A stretch of 37,475 nucleotides of DNA from Hadesarchaea archaeon (GTDB taxonomy: Archaea > Hadarchaeota > Hadarchaeia > Hadarchaeales > WYZ-LMO6): the NCBI GenBank assembly GCA_029259185.1, contig JAPDJF010000036.1:1-37475 (forward strand). Direction: 5' to 3'. Shown here piece by piece: positions 7,029 to 16,234 of this stretch. The notes under the pieces are model-generated. The model did no database searches, was not told where the DNA came from, and saw only the letters and a program-made list of their open reading frames with translations. The position numbers were made by a program, and so were the translations under genes. The first letter of the stretch is position 1. The number at the start of each line of letters is the position of its first letter.

Positions 7029-8009
7029 ATGGAAATCTCAAAGATGGGGGAAAGGAAGCTAGTGGAACTCGCCAAGCGTGTTTTCAAAACCCCCCGCTCC
7101 GTGAAAGTTGGCATAGGTGACGACGGGGCTGTTATTTCTCTGGGCAAGCATGAATTAGTGGTGACCACGGATATGCTCGCCTCTGGCACGGATTTCCCAT
7201 CAGGAACAACACCCTTCCACATGGGATGGAAGGCCGTAGTGGCAAACCTCAGCGACTTGGCCGCCATGGGAGCGAGGCCCTTGGGAATTCTCTTTTCGTT
7301 GGGCTTGCCGGGAACTCTGGAAAGGGAATTCGTTGAAGAGCTACTGAGGGGCATGAAAAGGTCCGCCGAAGAGCACGGAACCTGCGTCATAGGGGGGGAC
7401 TTCGGGGAATCTCCAGAAGTAACGATATGCGGTACGGCGGTGGGGAAGATAGAGGATGGAAAAGCTTTGAAGAGGAGTGGGGCCAAACCGGGCGATCTCC
7501 TGGCTATCACGGGGGAGCCCGGATGTGCCGCAGCCGGGTTGGAGATCCTCAACCTAAAGATGAAGGGTCACCGAAAACTCGTGGAGTCCTTCCTGAAGCC
7601 CCGTGCTAGGCTGAGGGAGGGAGTGATTCTCGCACGAAGGGGGTGGGCCACTTCTGCCATAGACGTTTCAGATGGGCTCATCAGGGACATGTGGAACCTC
7701 TCAAGGGGGAGCGGGGTAAAACTCGTGCTCGAACGTGAAAAAATTCCAGTCTCTCCGGCCCTCCTGAGGCTCACCTCCAAGCTGGGGAGATCCGCATGGG
7801 ATTTCGTGCTCTACGGAGGAGAGGACTTCGAGCTCATCTTCACGGTGTCACCAAGGCGGTGGGACGATGTCGAGAGGATGCTCGGAAAACTGGGAACGAA
7901 AGTGAGCGTGGTGGGGAGGGTAGAGAAGGGAAGGGGTGTATTCCTCCAAGAGGATGGAAAGACGATGAGAGTTCGAGATTTCGGCTACGAGCACTTCACC
8001 CATGGATAG
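7029..8009 (+). CDS. thiL: Thiamine-monophosphate kinase
   Basis: A 326-aa member of the AIR-synthase/ThiL ATP-binding superfamily. ThiL phosphorylates thiamine monophosphate to thiamine diphosphate. The signature GIGDDGAVI is at the N-terminus, followed by VTTDMLASGTDF, the WKAVVANLSDLAAMGARP helix, GGDFGES, SAIDVSDGLIRDMW and GGEDFELIFTV near the C-terminus, all typical of ThiL. The ATG follows the pth2 stop by 4 bp. The length is typical. I see no thiamine riboswitch upstream, and the gene's position behind pth2 suggests constitutive expression. Confidence 0.93.
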   Translation: MEISKMGERKLVELAKRVFKTPRSVKVGIGDDGAVISLGKHELVVTTDMLASGTDFPSGTTPFHMGWKAVVANLSDLAAMGARPLGILFSLGLPGTLEREFVEELLRGMKRSAEEHGTCVIGGDFGESPEVTICGTAVGKIEDGKALKRSGAKPGDLLAITGEPGCAAAGLEILNLKMKGHRKLVESFLKPRARLREGVILARRGWATSAIDVSDGLIRDMWNLSRGSGVKLVLEREKIPVSPALLRLTSKLGRSAWDFVLYGGEDFELIFTVSPRRWDDVERMLGKLGTKVSVVGRVEKGRGVFLQEDGKTMRVRDFGYEHFTHG

Positions 8010-8019
8010 AGAAATCTCG

Positions 8020-8910
8020 CTAAACGTAAAGTGCAGATTCCATGAGATTTCTTGGGTCAAGCATCTTCTTGATCTTCCGTTGCCATCGGTGGTAATTACT
8101 GACAAGAGGACCGAATTTGGAATGCGCTCCCGGAACCTCGAAGAGACCGAAGCCGAGTCCAAGGGGTTCTTCGACGCTCACCCTCGCACACTCCTCAAAG
8201 AAATGAGGCATCTCCTCGAGATGCTTCCGGTTGCGAGGATTGTACAACACCAACTCTTCGTGATGAAGGAGAAGACCGTCCGACTCGTAAAGTCCACCCC
8301 ATATGTTGTCAGCGAGATCATCGTACATCACGCCCTTCTCGATATATTTTTGTTTTATCTTTGCCCCGATCTCAGCTTGGCGCACCCAACATCGATCGTC
8401 TCATCACAGCCGAACGTCATCGTGAAGGTTCCCCCAAACCTGAATATGGCTGGGGGGAAGGATGCCCTGATGAGGCCCCACCACAGCGAAGCTGGATGCA
8501 GGATTTCTTTGAGTTCCGAGGGTACTTTTATTTCCCCCATCGACTCGATGAGTTCACCTATTACCTCATAGACCCCACCCGGGATCTCGCTCAAATCCAC
8601 ACACATCGAAGCCTCCGTTTCGTCCATGATCTTCGCTAGGACCTTCTGCTGGTATGCGAGCTCCCTATACGAATTGGCCGCCAAGACGAGCTGGAACATG
8701 TGCTGCATAGCCTTGAGACCCTCCCGCGTGATGGGAGCATCGGGCAATCGTCTTAGAATCTCGGGCGCGAAGCAGGCCAGTATCAATCCTATCGCGTTCT
8801 TACCGTGTACGTATCCTATTTCGGAATCCGCGATCTTATACATCGCCTCTCCGTATTTCTCAAAACTGGGGTGCTCCTCCGCGCATAAAAGCTTGTTCGG
8901 GCCGGGCGAC
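8020..8910 (-). pseudogene. FAD-linked oxidase (VAO/PCMH-like), N-terminally truncated and frameshifted
   Basis: Two minus-strand frames join into one protein. The upstream part contains EIGYVHGKNAIGLILACFAP and ends its homology at TIDVGCAKL near 8383. The match continues one frame over as AEIGAKIKQKYIEKGV through DPRNLMESALYV, stopping at 8020. The order resembles the C-terminal cap and FAD-binding part of FAD-linked oxidases of the GlcD/vanillyl-alcohol-oxidase superfamily. The N-terminal FAD-binding half is absent: upstream the frame runs only to about 8935, where pheS begins on the other strand. One missing base explains the shift. The exact subfamily and substrate cannot be read. It ends 10 bp from thiL, tail to tail. 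Confidence 0.6.
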
Positions 8911-9001
8911 TCCCTTTCATCACTTGACCCATTTGACTTTTATGAACTGGACGAACACAATAAACTATGTAACTCTATCAATCAACTCATTGGGGGAAAT
9001 G

Positions 9002-10570
9002 ATGGACATCGACCCAACAGCCCAGGATTTAGATGTGCACGAAGTCAAGACCCTACTCGCCTTGAAAGGGGGTGAACGAGCACCGGTGAAGAAGATAGAG
9101 GAGTCCACCGGACTAGACCACTCCGCCGTCATGCGAGCCGCGCTGAGACTGAGTCAGAGGGGACTGATCAAGATCGAAGAATCCGAGGCCCTGACCATCA
9201 GGCTCACTCCGGAGGGCGAGGCGGACTCCACGAAGGGACTGCCCGAACGTAGGATGCTCAGAATTCTGGCCGAGAGGGGAGAATGCTCTCTGGACGAACT
9301 TCAAAAGGTGGCTCAGATGTCACCCGGGGAGGTCAGGATCGCTCTGGGCTGGCTCAGACGCAAGGAATGGGCGGAGATCTTGAGGGAGGGAAACCGGGTT
9401 TTCTTGAAGATAACGGAGAAGGGGAAGGTGAACCTTCATGAAGAATCCGACGATGAAAAATTGCTCAAAACGGTCTCCAAATGGGGGGAGGCCGAAGTGA
9501 GGAAACTCCCCCAAGACCTCAGGTCTGAGGTAGGGACGCTCAAGCGGAGGGGACTCGTCGAAGTAGTTGAGCGGGTGGAGCGAAGCCTCATCCTCACCGA
9601 TCTAGGAAAAAGAGTACTTGAGGCGGGTGTAACACCCACGGAGGAAATCAGCGAACTCACCCACGAGCTGCTCGTTACCGGGAGGTGGAAGAACACCAAA
9701 TTCAAACGTTATGACCTCTCCCTTGGAGTTCCCCCCATCTACCCGGCTAAGATCCACCCCCACCAGAAGGTCATAGAGGAGATCCGAGACGTGCTCATCG
9801 GGATGGGTTTCGTCGAGATAAAAAGCAGGATAGTCGAATCTGAGTTCTGGAACTTTGACATCCTCTTTCAAGCCCAAGATCATCCCGCGAGAGAAGTCCA
9901 TAGCAATCTCTCCCTTTCCAAACCCGCTCGGACGAAGTTGCCCTCACCCGAACTCGTGAGACGTGTGGCCAAGGCCCATGAAAAAGGTGTGGCGGGATCC
10001 ACAGGGTGGGGATACAAGTTCAGTACCGAAATCAGCCGAAAGCCCGTTCTTTGCTCACAAACTACGGTAGCCACCGTCCGATACCTAACCTCCCGCCCGA
10101 AGCCACCCGTAAAGATATTCTGCATCGATCGGGTTTACCGTCACGAAAAGATAGACTACAAACACCTAGCGGAGTTTTATCAGTGTGAAGGGATAGTCAT
10201 GGATCGCGGGCTGACCCTCCGGAACATGCTGGGGTATCTCAGGCAAATCGTCACTAACCTCGGATTCGAAAAGATGAGATTCAGACCGGGTTTTTTCCCT
10301 TTCACCGAACCCTCGGTCGAGGCTGACGTATTCAACGAGGAAAGGAGGGAGTGGATAGAAATACTGGGGGCCGGCCTCTTCAGACCCGAGCTGCTCCGCC
10401 CCATTGGCATAAGATATCCGGTGCTAGCATGGGGCATCGGCTTATCTAGGCTTGTTATGATGCGACTCGGGCTCGATGATATCAGGGATATATTCTCAAA
10501 CGATCTCGAGTGGCTGGCGAGTTCGAGATACCCACCGACCCACGCGCCCGAGCCTCTGGGGGTGGAATGA
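9002..10570 (+). CDS. pheS: Phenylalanyl-tRNA synthetase alpha subunit
   Basis: A 522-aa archaeal/eukaryotic-type PheS. The N-terminal 200 residues hold repeated winged-helix DNA/RNA-binding domains (such as LLALKGGERAPVKKIEESTG). The class II catalytic core follows: HPHQKVIEEIRDVLIGMGFVE, then motif 2 around FCIDRVYRHEKIDYKHLAEFYQCEG and motif 3 near GAGLFRPELLRPIG and LAWGIGLSRLVMMRLG. I chose the ATG at 9002 because a GGGGG lies 5-9 bp upstream; an adjacent ATG at 8999 and earlier in-frame codons are alternatives. The stop abuts pheT with no spacer, so the two subunits are translated together. Confidence 0.93.
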   Translation: MDIDPTAQDLDVHEVKTLLALKGGERAPVKKIEESTGLDHSAVMRAALRLSQRGLIKIEESEALTIRLTPEGEADSTKGLPERRMLRILAERGECSLDELQKVAQMSPGEVRIALGWLRRKEWAEILREGNRVFLKITEKGKVNLHEESDDEKLLKTVSKWGEAEVRKLPQDLRSEVGTLKRRGLVEVVERVERSLILTDLGKRVLEAGVTPTEEISELTHELLVTGRWKNTKFKRYDLSLGVPPIYPAKIHPHQKVIEEIRDVLIGMGFVEIKSRIVESEFWNFDILFQAQDHPAREVHSNLSLSKPARTKLPSPELVRRVAKAHEKGVAGSTGWGYKFSTEISRKPVLCSQTTVATVRYLTSRPKPPVKIFCIDRVYRHEKIDYKHLAEFYQCEGIVMDRGLTLRNMLGYLRQIVTNLGFEKMRFRPGFFPFTEPSVEADVFNEERREWIEILGAGLFRPELLRPIGIRYPVLAWGIGLSRLVMMRLGLDDIRDIFSNDLEWLASSRYPPTHAPEPLGVE

Positions 10571-12214
10571 ATGCCGACCATCACCGTGAGTTATTCGGAT
10601 ATATGCAGTATGCTCGGAAGGGAGTTCGACAGCACATACCTCTGTGAGCGCTTGAACATGATGGGCATAGAAACGGAGGTTATCGGTGACGAACTCAAGC
10701 TAGAGATCCTACACAACCGACCCGACTTGCTCAGCCCGGAGGGAGTGGTGAGAGCGCTCAAAGGTTTTTTAGGTATAGAGACCGGGCTCCCCAAATACCG
10801 CGCGACTCCTTCGGGGATAACTTTGAGGGTGGATAAAAGCGTGAAATCCGTAAGACCATTCATTTCCGCCGGGGTGGTCACAGGGGTAAAACTCACGGAT
10901 GAGATAGTCGCTTCCCTCATGCAAGTTCAAGAAAAGCTCCACGCGTCGCTCTGTCGAAACAGGCGCAAAGGGTCCATAGGAGTGTATGATTTGGATACGA
11001 TCGAACCACCAATCCGGTACACCACGGTTTCTCCCGAGGAGATCTCTTTCACCCCCCTAGATTTCGGTCGGACACTCACCCCTGCACAGATCTTGCGAGA
11101 GCACCCTAAGGGCATCGAATACGGGTGGATCATGGAAGGATGGAACCGCTACCCGATACTGATGGATGAAAAGGGAAGGGTTCTATCCATGCCCCCCATC
11201 ATCAACAGCGAGGAGACAAGGGTCACGGAAAAGACCGAGCGGTTGTTCATCGATGTAACGGGGGAAGACGAGCGGTTGGTGAACTGGACGCTTGTAATCC
11301 TCATGACGAGTCTCTCGGAAAGGGGCTTCCGGTTACACACCGTTTCGGTGGAATATCCAAACAAACGCATAGAAACACCATCCCTCCGCCCCAAGCGATA
11401 CTCCTTGAATGTGAAGGTCACGAACGAACTCCTAGGTCTGAACCTGAAGCCGAGTAAAATTGCTGAGATCTTGAAAACTATGCGCTACGGAGTTGCGGGC
11501 TCTCGGAAAGATAGCTTAACTTTGCTCGCTCCGCCGTACAGGGGTGATATCCTGCATCAGGTTGACTTGATCGAGGATGTGGGAATAGGGTACGGGTATG
11601 ACAAACTCACCCCCGTGGCTGGCAAAGTTTTCACGATCGGAAAGAAAGCACCTATAGAAAGTCTCGCCGACCGGGTGCGTGAGATCATGATCGGATTGGG
11701 ATTCACGGAAGTTATGACGTACACCCTCACAAACCCACACGTCAACTTCGAGTTGATGCGAACGACCGGTGATGCTGTCGAAATATCCAATCCCGTGTCC
11801 GAGGACTACACGATCGTTCGGACATGGCTCCTCCCTTCTCTGCTCTCTGTCCTCCGATCGAACAAGCGAAATCCTTTACCCCAGCAGATATTCGAAGTCG
11901 GGGATGTGGTGCTCCTGGACGACCGAACCGAAACCGGAGCCGTGAACGTCAGAAGGGTAGCAGCTGTTGCAATAGGGAGTCGGGCAAACTGGACGTACAT
12001 CAAGGCTGTAGCGGATGCCCTCTTGAGAGAGCTCGACATCGCGGCTGAGGTCAGGGGTACGGACCATCCGAGTTTTCTGGGGGGAAGGGTGGCCGAATTC
12101 ATTTTTCGTGGACGGAGATTGGGTGTGGCCGGAGAAGTCCATCCCGAGGTGATTCTGGGCTTCGAACTTGAACATCCAGTGGTCGCTCTGGAATTCGACC
12201 TTATTTCCGGCTGA
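10571..12214 (+). CDS. pheT: Phenylalanyl-tRNA synthetase beta subunit
   Basis: A 547-aa archaeal-type PheT, shorter than the bacterial beta subunit. It has the N-terminal editing and B3/B4 region (LEILHNRPDLLSPEGVVRALKGF, and KGSIGVYDLDTIEPPIRYT), a B5-type segment (LLAPPYRGDILHQVDLIEDVGIGYGYD) and the catalytic-like C-terminal core (IGLGFTEVMTYTLTNP, then VVALEFDL). It forms the alpha2beta2 enzyme with PheS and checks mischarged Tyr-tRNA(Phe). The ATG directly follows the pheS stop. Confidence 0.93.
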   Translation: MPTITVSYSDICSMLGREFDSTYLCERLNMMGIETEVIGDELKLEILHNRPDLLSPEGVVRALKGFLGIETGLPKYRATPSGITLRVDKSVKSVRPFISAGVVTGVKLTDEIVASLMQVQEKLHASLCRNRRKGSIGVYDLDTIEPPIRYTTVSPEEISFTPLDFGRTLTPAQILREHPKGIEYGWIMEGWNRYPILMDEKGRVLSMPPIINSEETRVTEKTERLFIDVTGEDERLVNWTLVILMTSLSERGFRLHTVSVEYPNKRIETPSLRPKRYSLNVKVTNELLGLNLKPSKIAEILKTMRYGVAGSRKDSLTLLAPPYRGDILHQVDLIEDVGIGYGYDKLTPVAGKVFTIGKKAPIESLADRVREIMIGLGFTEVMTYTLTNPHVNFELMRTTGDAVEISNPVSEDYTIVRTWLLPSLLSVLRSNKRNPLPQQIFEVGDVVLLDDRTETGAVNVRRVAAVAIGSRANWTYIKAVADALLRELDIAAEVRGTDHPSFLGGRVAEFIFRGRRLGVAGEVHPEVILGFELEHPVVALEFDLISG

Positions 12215-12269
12215 GATGGGAGCGATCGGACACCACTCGCAACGCTCCCAGATAGGAAAAACTATATCG

Positions 12270-12575
12270 AGAGAATAAAATAATATCAATCGCAATGAGG
12301 GAACATCCGCGGTCGAAAGGGCTGGCGGGATACGTGAACGCCGGTGCATCGCCGCGGGCACACCGGAGCATCTGCCGGGACAATCCGTGCCACTAGGGTC
12401 CTCCTGAGAGCGACTGGCGGGAACACCTAGCGATGATCTGTGGGCCAACCCTGGTGCGGAACACCGGCAGGTGGCCTCGGGATCCCACCACGAGGGTTAG
12501 CAGGTGGAGGACGTCGAAAGACAGTCGAGGAAACCTGTGGTTAGTGTGTTGGGATCCTGGGGTCTAATTCTCTAG
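12270..12575 (+). ncRNA. Unassigned structured RNA (long irregular rod with hairpins)
   Basis: There is no convincing coding frame here, but many nested helices can be drawn. From outside in they are 12562-12564 with 12379-12381, AUCC 12383-12386 with 12552-12555, CCAC 12390-12393 with 12537-12540, AGG 12395-12397 with 12534-12536, CCUC 12400-12403 with 12527-12530, CGACU 12411-12415 with 12523-12527, CACCU 12424-12428 with 12502-12506 and GUGGG 12440-12444 with 12484-12488. The top is CUGGUG-CGGAA-CACCGG at 12451-12467. Two smaller hairpins lie 5' (12324-12342 and 12343-12364). AGAGAAU 12270-12276 could pair with AUUCUCU 12567-12573. The apical GGAA hairpin followed by CAGG recalls SRP RNA helix 8, but the UGUAA turn is absent and the hairpin order fits poorly. 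The 5' end is uncertain. Confidence 0.45.
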
Positions 12576-12610
12576 GCTAGATTTATTGGGCGGAATGAGG
12601 AGAAAAGAAG

Positions 12611-14560
12611 ATGGACATCAAAACGAGAGGTCTACGAGCCCTGTGTGAAGTGTTTTTTTCAAAATCAGGAGGTTTGAAGTCCCCGATCGAACTGGAGGGA
12701 TTCGATACCGAGATCGAGGATTTCGTCGAAAGGGTGGCTAGAGGTTTTTTTCCATTCCTGCACCACCGTTTCCTTACCGCTCTCCTCATGCTCTTTTGTA
12801 TCGCCGTGGCGAAACTCCCGCGATCCGTGATCCAGAAGCTTAACGAGCGATCATATTTGGTACGCACTTTATTCAATACGATAAAACTCGTCACCGTGTT
12901 CCCTTACGCCGCCCGTGAGGAGATAAAAGAGACACTTGAAACCAAAATCGAAACCGGAAAGCCGAAAGTTCCAACTCCTGAGATGGTGAGAGAAAACATA
13001 ATCGAATTCGAAAAGATTGCTGAGCCCAAGGTTGAGATAGAATGCGACGTGTTGGTAATCGGCTCAGGGGCAGGGGGCGCGGTAGTCGCCAAGGAACTTG
13101 CGGAGAAGGGTTTGGACGTTGTAGTGGTGGAGAGGGGGTTCGAACACACGAGCGATGAATTCAACGGAGAAATGACCGACACGATGCCACTCTTATACAG
13201 GAAGGGAACCGGGTTGATCACGCTCCCCCTCCCTACCCCGAGTTTCTCCCTCAAACCGTGGGTGATGCTACCGGTAGGGGATTGTCTGGGTGGCACCACC
13301 GTGATCAACTCAAGCACGTGCTATCGCACGCCCGACTCCGTTCTTGAGAGGTGGACAGAACAGGGGTTAGAGGGGCTCACTCCCGATGACATGAAACCGT
13401 ACTTCGAGCGTGTGGAACGGACGATCTCCGTTCACAGGGTTTCTTTGGAACTCATGGGAGAAGCACACACCCGGATAGCCGAAGGCACCGAACGATTGGG
13501 ATACTCGGGAAGACCACTCGAGAAGAATGCCCTGTACTGCGATGCAACCGGGGTTTGCCAGTACGGATGTCCGATAGACGCGAAACAAGACATGCATGTC
13601 ACCTACATCCCCCTCGCCACCCAAGCGGGAGCAAAATTCTATACGGGATTCGAGGTTCAGCAAATCGAAACGTGTGGGGGGGAGGTGGTGAAGGTTGGGG
13701 GGGCGATACGCAACCGGAGAGGGGAAAGGATCGGAAAGTTCGTGGCGAGGGCTAGGATATTCGTGCTCGCAGCGGGGGCGATTTATACCCCCACCCTCCT
13801 GCTGATGAACCGAATAGCGAATTCGAGTGGAATGGTTGGGCAAAACCTCCGGATTCATCCGTGCTTGCTCGTTTCTGGGTTCTTCCCGGAAGCCGTCTAC
13901 GGATGGAGGGGGGTATCCCAATCATACGCGATCGAGGAATTCTTCGATGAGGGATTCATCATGGAAACGACGATGGTTCCACCCCGACTGGGAGCCCTAA
14001 CCTCCCAGCTACTCGGCGAGGAGTTCTGCAGAATCATGGAAGAGTGGAAGAAAGCGGGGGCGATAGGAGTTATGATAAACGATTCTGATTCGATCGGCAG
14101 GGTTCTCCCCCTCTCTCCTTTCCCCTATGCTCTACCCAAGCTGGAGGTTGAGGCCCTAGTCCTCTACAGACTCGGAGAACGTGACAAGAGGGTCGCCGTG
14201 AAGGGGGTGGCAGAAGCATGCAGAGTCCTGCTGGCCGCGGGAGCCACGAAGGTCTGCACTGGGCTTGTGAGGAAACCATGGGTGAGAGGAGAAAAAGACA
14301 TACAAGAGATCCTAAGTGTGGAGAGGAAGATCAAAGCCAACGAATTCATATGGTCCGCTTACCATCCCCAGTGTACATGCCGGATGAGTGTGAGCCCAAA
14401 GCACGGGGTCGTTGACTCCTACGGTCAAACCCACGATTTGGAGAATCTATTCATAGCCGATGCCAGCATTTTCCCCGAATGTGTGAGAGTTAACCCCCAG
14501 ATATCGATCATGGCCTTCGCAAACAGGTGTGCGGATCACATCTGGGAAACGAGGTTTTGA
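12611..14560 (+). CDS. GMC-family FAD oxidoreductase, long-chain alcohol oxidase-like
   Basis: A 649-aa flavoprotein. Residues 1-135 form a helical N-terminal domain as in long-chain alcohol oxidases and related GMC enzymes. The FAD dinucleotide fold begins at CDVLVIGSGAGGAVVAKELA (GSGAGG 151-156) with VVERG after it. A GGTTVINSSTCYR segment fits the GMC signature. The C-terminus has YHPQCTCRMS and LFIADASIFPE followed by VNPQISIMAFANR, supplying the His and Asn of the active site. Cys-rich CDATGVCQYGCPIDAKQD is also present. Likely reaction: oxidation of an alcohol to an aldehyde, with an unknown acceptor. A TATA-like GATTTATT lies about 28 bp before the ATG. The stop is 1 bp from the next gene, an acyl-CoA-dehydrogenase-like protein, which points to a shared pathway. 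Confidence 0.82.
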   Translation: MDIKTRGLRALCEVFFSKSGGLKSPIELEGFDTEIEDFVERVARGFFPFLHHRFLTALLMLFCIAVAKLPRSVIQKLNERSYLVRTLFNTIKLVTVFPYAAREEIKETLETKIETGKPKVPTPEMVRENIIEFEKIAEPKVEIECDVLVIGSGAGGAVVAKELAEKGLDVVVVERGFEHTSDEFNGEMTDTMPLLYRKGTGLITLPLPTPSFSLKPWVMLPVGDCLGGTTVINSSTCYRTPDSVLERWTEQGLEGLTPDDMKPYFERVERTISVHRVSLELMGEAHTRIAEGTERLGYSGRPLEKNALYCDATGVCQYGCPIDAKQDMHVTYIPLATQAGAKFYTGFEVQQIETCGGEVVKVGGAIRNRRGERIGKFVARARIFVLAAGAIYTPTLLLMNRIANSSGMVGQNLRIHPCLLVSGFFPEAVYGWRGVSQSYAIEEFFDEGFIMETTMVPPRLGALTSQLLGEEFCRIMEEWKKAGAIGVMINDSDSIGRVLPLSPFPYALPKLEVEALVLYRLGERDKRVAVKGVAEACRVLLAAGATKVCTGLVRKPWVRGEKDIQEILSVERKIKANEFIWSAYHPQCTCRMSVSPKHGVVDSYGQTHDLENLFIADASIFPECVRVNPQISIMAFANRCADHIWETRF

Positions 14561-14561
14561 G

Positions 14562-15707
14562 ATGGATTTTGAGCTCACCGAAGAGCAGAAAGCCATCCAA
14601 AAGCTGGCGAGGGAATTCGCGAAAAGGGAGTTTCCGGATCTGAAAGCCGAACTGGGAGAAGGAGAATTTCCCACCAAAACTTGGAAAATGGCGTGCGAAC
14701 TCGGACTCGTGGGAGCTAGGATCCCATCCAGACACGGGGGAGCTGGAGTGGACGTGCAAACGAGTCTTCTGATCGAGGAAGAATTCTTCAGGATAAACCC
14801 AAGGCTCGCAGAAGCCATTACCTTCGCGACCTTCGGTAGTGATCTGATCCGGATGTTCGGAACCGAGGAGCAGGGGGAGAAGTACCTCCGGCCACTCGTG
14901 GAGGGGAAAGCTAGGATGAGCAGTGCGCTGGAACCCGAAGGTGGAAAACCGAAGGAGTTAAGACTGAAAGCTAGACGAGAAAGAGGGGGCTGGGTGATCG
15001 ATGGGGTGGTGGGTATTCCCGCTGGACCACTTCCCGATTTCATTATTGTCCTCTGCACCGCCGATGAACTCAAAAACAAAACATCGGTTATGGTAGTCGA
15101 GACCTCGGGCGGTGGAATAAAGCTTGTAGGGAAAGATCATGGAAAAGAGGGGTTAGCGAAACTCTCGTTCATCAACGTTGAGGTCGATGAGAGAAATTTG
15201 GTAGGGAAAGAGGGCGAAGGTACCAAACTGGCGAGTGAATTTCTGATCCTCTCAAAGATAGACAACGCCGCTCAAGCTTTGGGTATAGCTGAGGGAGCAT
15301 TCGAAAGGGCAACTAGGTACATCCATGAGAGAGAGGGAGTGGGAAAACCCACATGGGGATACTCGGGGACCTCCCGCAAATTAGCGGAGATAAAAACTGA
15401 GATCGAAACGGCTCGACTGTTAACACGAAAGGCGGCCTGGCTGGCGGACAGGGGGGAGATGAATCCCGTGCTGGCGAGCATGGCAGAGTGGAAGGCGGGA
15501 AAAGTGGCAGTCATGTCCGCAGAGGAAGCCACACTCCTCCACGAGGGAACTTGGGGATACATCCAAGACTACCGTGTCGAGCGGTTTAGAAAAAGTGCGG
15601 GCGTAACTCTGAGGTTTCCACATGCCCTATCGAGAACTCGCCTCACCGCTTTTGACCTCCTCCCAGATGGATTAGAAGATGTGGAAAAATGGGTCAGAGA
15701 GAGTTAA
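14562..15707 (+). CDS. Acyl-CoA dehydrogenase-like protein lacking the usual catalytic Glu
   Basis: A 381-aa protein. The ATG at 14562 begins MDFELTEEQKAIQKLAREFA, the standard start of the family. The helical N-terminal domain, the beta middle domain and the C-terminal helices are all present (QALGIAEGAFERATRYIHER). Near the C-terminus the family usually has a Y/V-EGT motif whose Glu abstracts the alpha proton. Here that place reads GVTLRFPHALSRTRL, so no Glu is seen. Nor is there an obvious Glu at the alternative position used by isovaleryl- and long-chain enzymes (the stretch reads FLILSKIDNAAQ). The middle domain is also short of the SSAMTEP-type consensus (MSSALEPEG). It may be an inactive partner or use a different chemistry. 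It is coupled to the alcohol-oxidase-like gene by 1 bp. Confidence 0.82.
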   Translation: MDFELTEEQKAIQKLAREFAKREFPDLKAELGEGEFPTKTWKMACELGLVGARIPSRHGGAGVDVQTSLLIEEEFFRINPRLAEAITFATFGSDLIRMFGTEEQGEKYLRPLVEGKARMSSALEPEGGKPKELRLKARRERGGWVIDGVVGIPAGPLPDFIIVLCTADELKNKTSVMVVETSGGGIKLVGKDHGKEGLAKLSFINVEVDERNLVGKEGEGTKLASEFLILSKIDNAAQALGIAEGAFERATRYIHEREGVGKPTWGYSGTSRKLAEIKTEIETARLLTRKAAWLADRGEMNPVLASMAEWKAGKVAVMSAEEATLLHEGTWGYIQDYRVERFRKSAGVTLRFPHALSRTRLTAFDLLPDGLEDVEKWVRES

Positions 15708-16087
15708 GTACCAAGAGGGGTTTTAAAGATTTTGTTTCCCACCAGGAGGCCTAACCAGAGGTAGATGGGGTAAACCACGAACATGAAAATACAAACGAAC
15801 ATAAGTTCGGGAGAAAGGGTAGAGAAGGTGGCACCAGCCTCCACCACGTTCAGAATTCCTCCGTTGAGCATCCATTCCGTACCACTTTCAGCTCCACATA
15901 CCTCCCAAGCGCTTCGTGCTATCTCCAAGTTACAGAACATACTTATCGAAACCACCCAGAACAGCACCATCACCGCTACCGATACGATGGGGATGAAACG
16001 GGTGCTGTTGAAGAACAATTTCTTTTTCACCAGAACTATCGCCATCCCGGAGAGAAACAACAACAGGGGATCCATCCAGAAAGCCAT
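15704..16087 (-). CDS. Small integral membrane protein (127 aa, hypothetical)
   Basis: Three strongly hydrophobic segments can be seen: residues about 5-20, 31-52 and 93-116. They are joined by a polar loop with three Cys or acidic residues (CNLEIARSAWEVCGAESG). No family is recognised. The gene converges on the acyl-CoA-dehydrogenase-like gene, and the stop codons overlap by 4 bp. Composition and hydrophobicity favour a real membrane protein. Confidence 0.5.
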   Translation of the reverse strand: MAFWMDPLLLFLSGMAIVLVKKKLFFNSTRFIPIVSVAVMVLFWVVSISMFCNLEIARSAWEVCGAESGTEWMLNGGILNVVEAGATFSTLSPELMFVCIFMFVVYPIYLWLGLLVGNKIFKTPLGT

Positions 16088-16234
16088 GTACGCCCCTTTA
16101 CCTTTCGTTCCACCGACTAAAAGCTTTTAGAAACCCCACTTAGATTTAGCAGCGTCTTTCCCCGCAGGCTGAATGCACACGGGAGCTTAAATCATTTATT
16201 TTCGATTGCCATTATTCCTATCGGGTTTGAATAA

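Noticed and set aside
12270-12575. Calling the RNA an SRP or RNase P RNA outright
   Set aside because: The UGUAA turn of SRP and the GAAAGUCC-like core of RNase P were not found, and hairpin order does not fit SRP well; left as unassigned.
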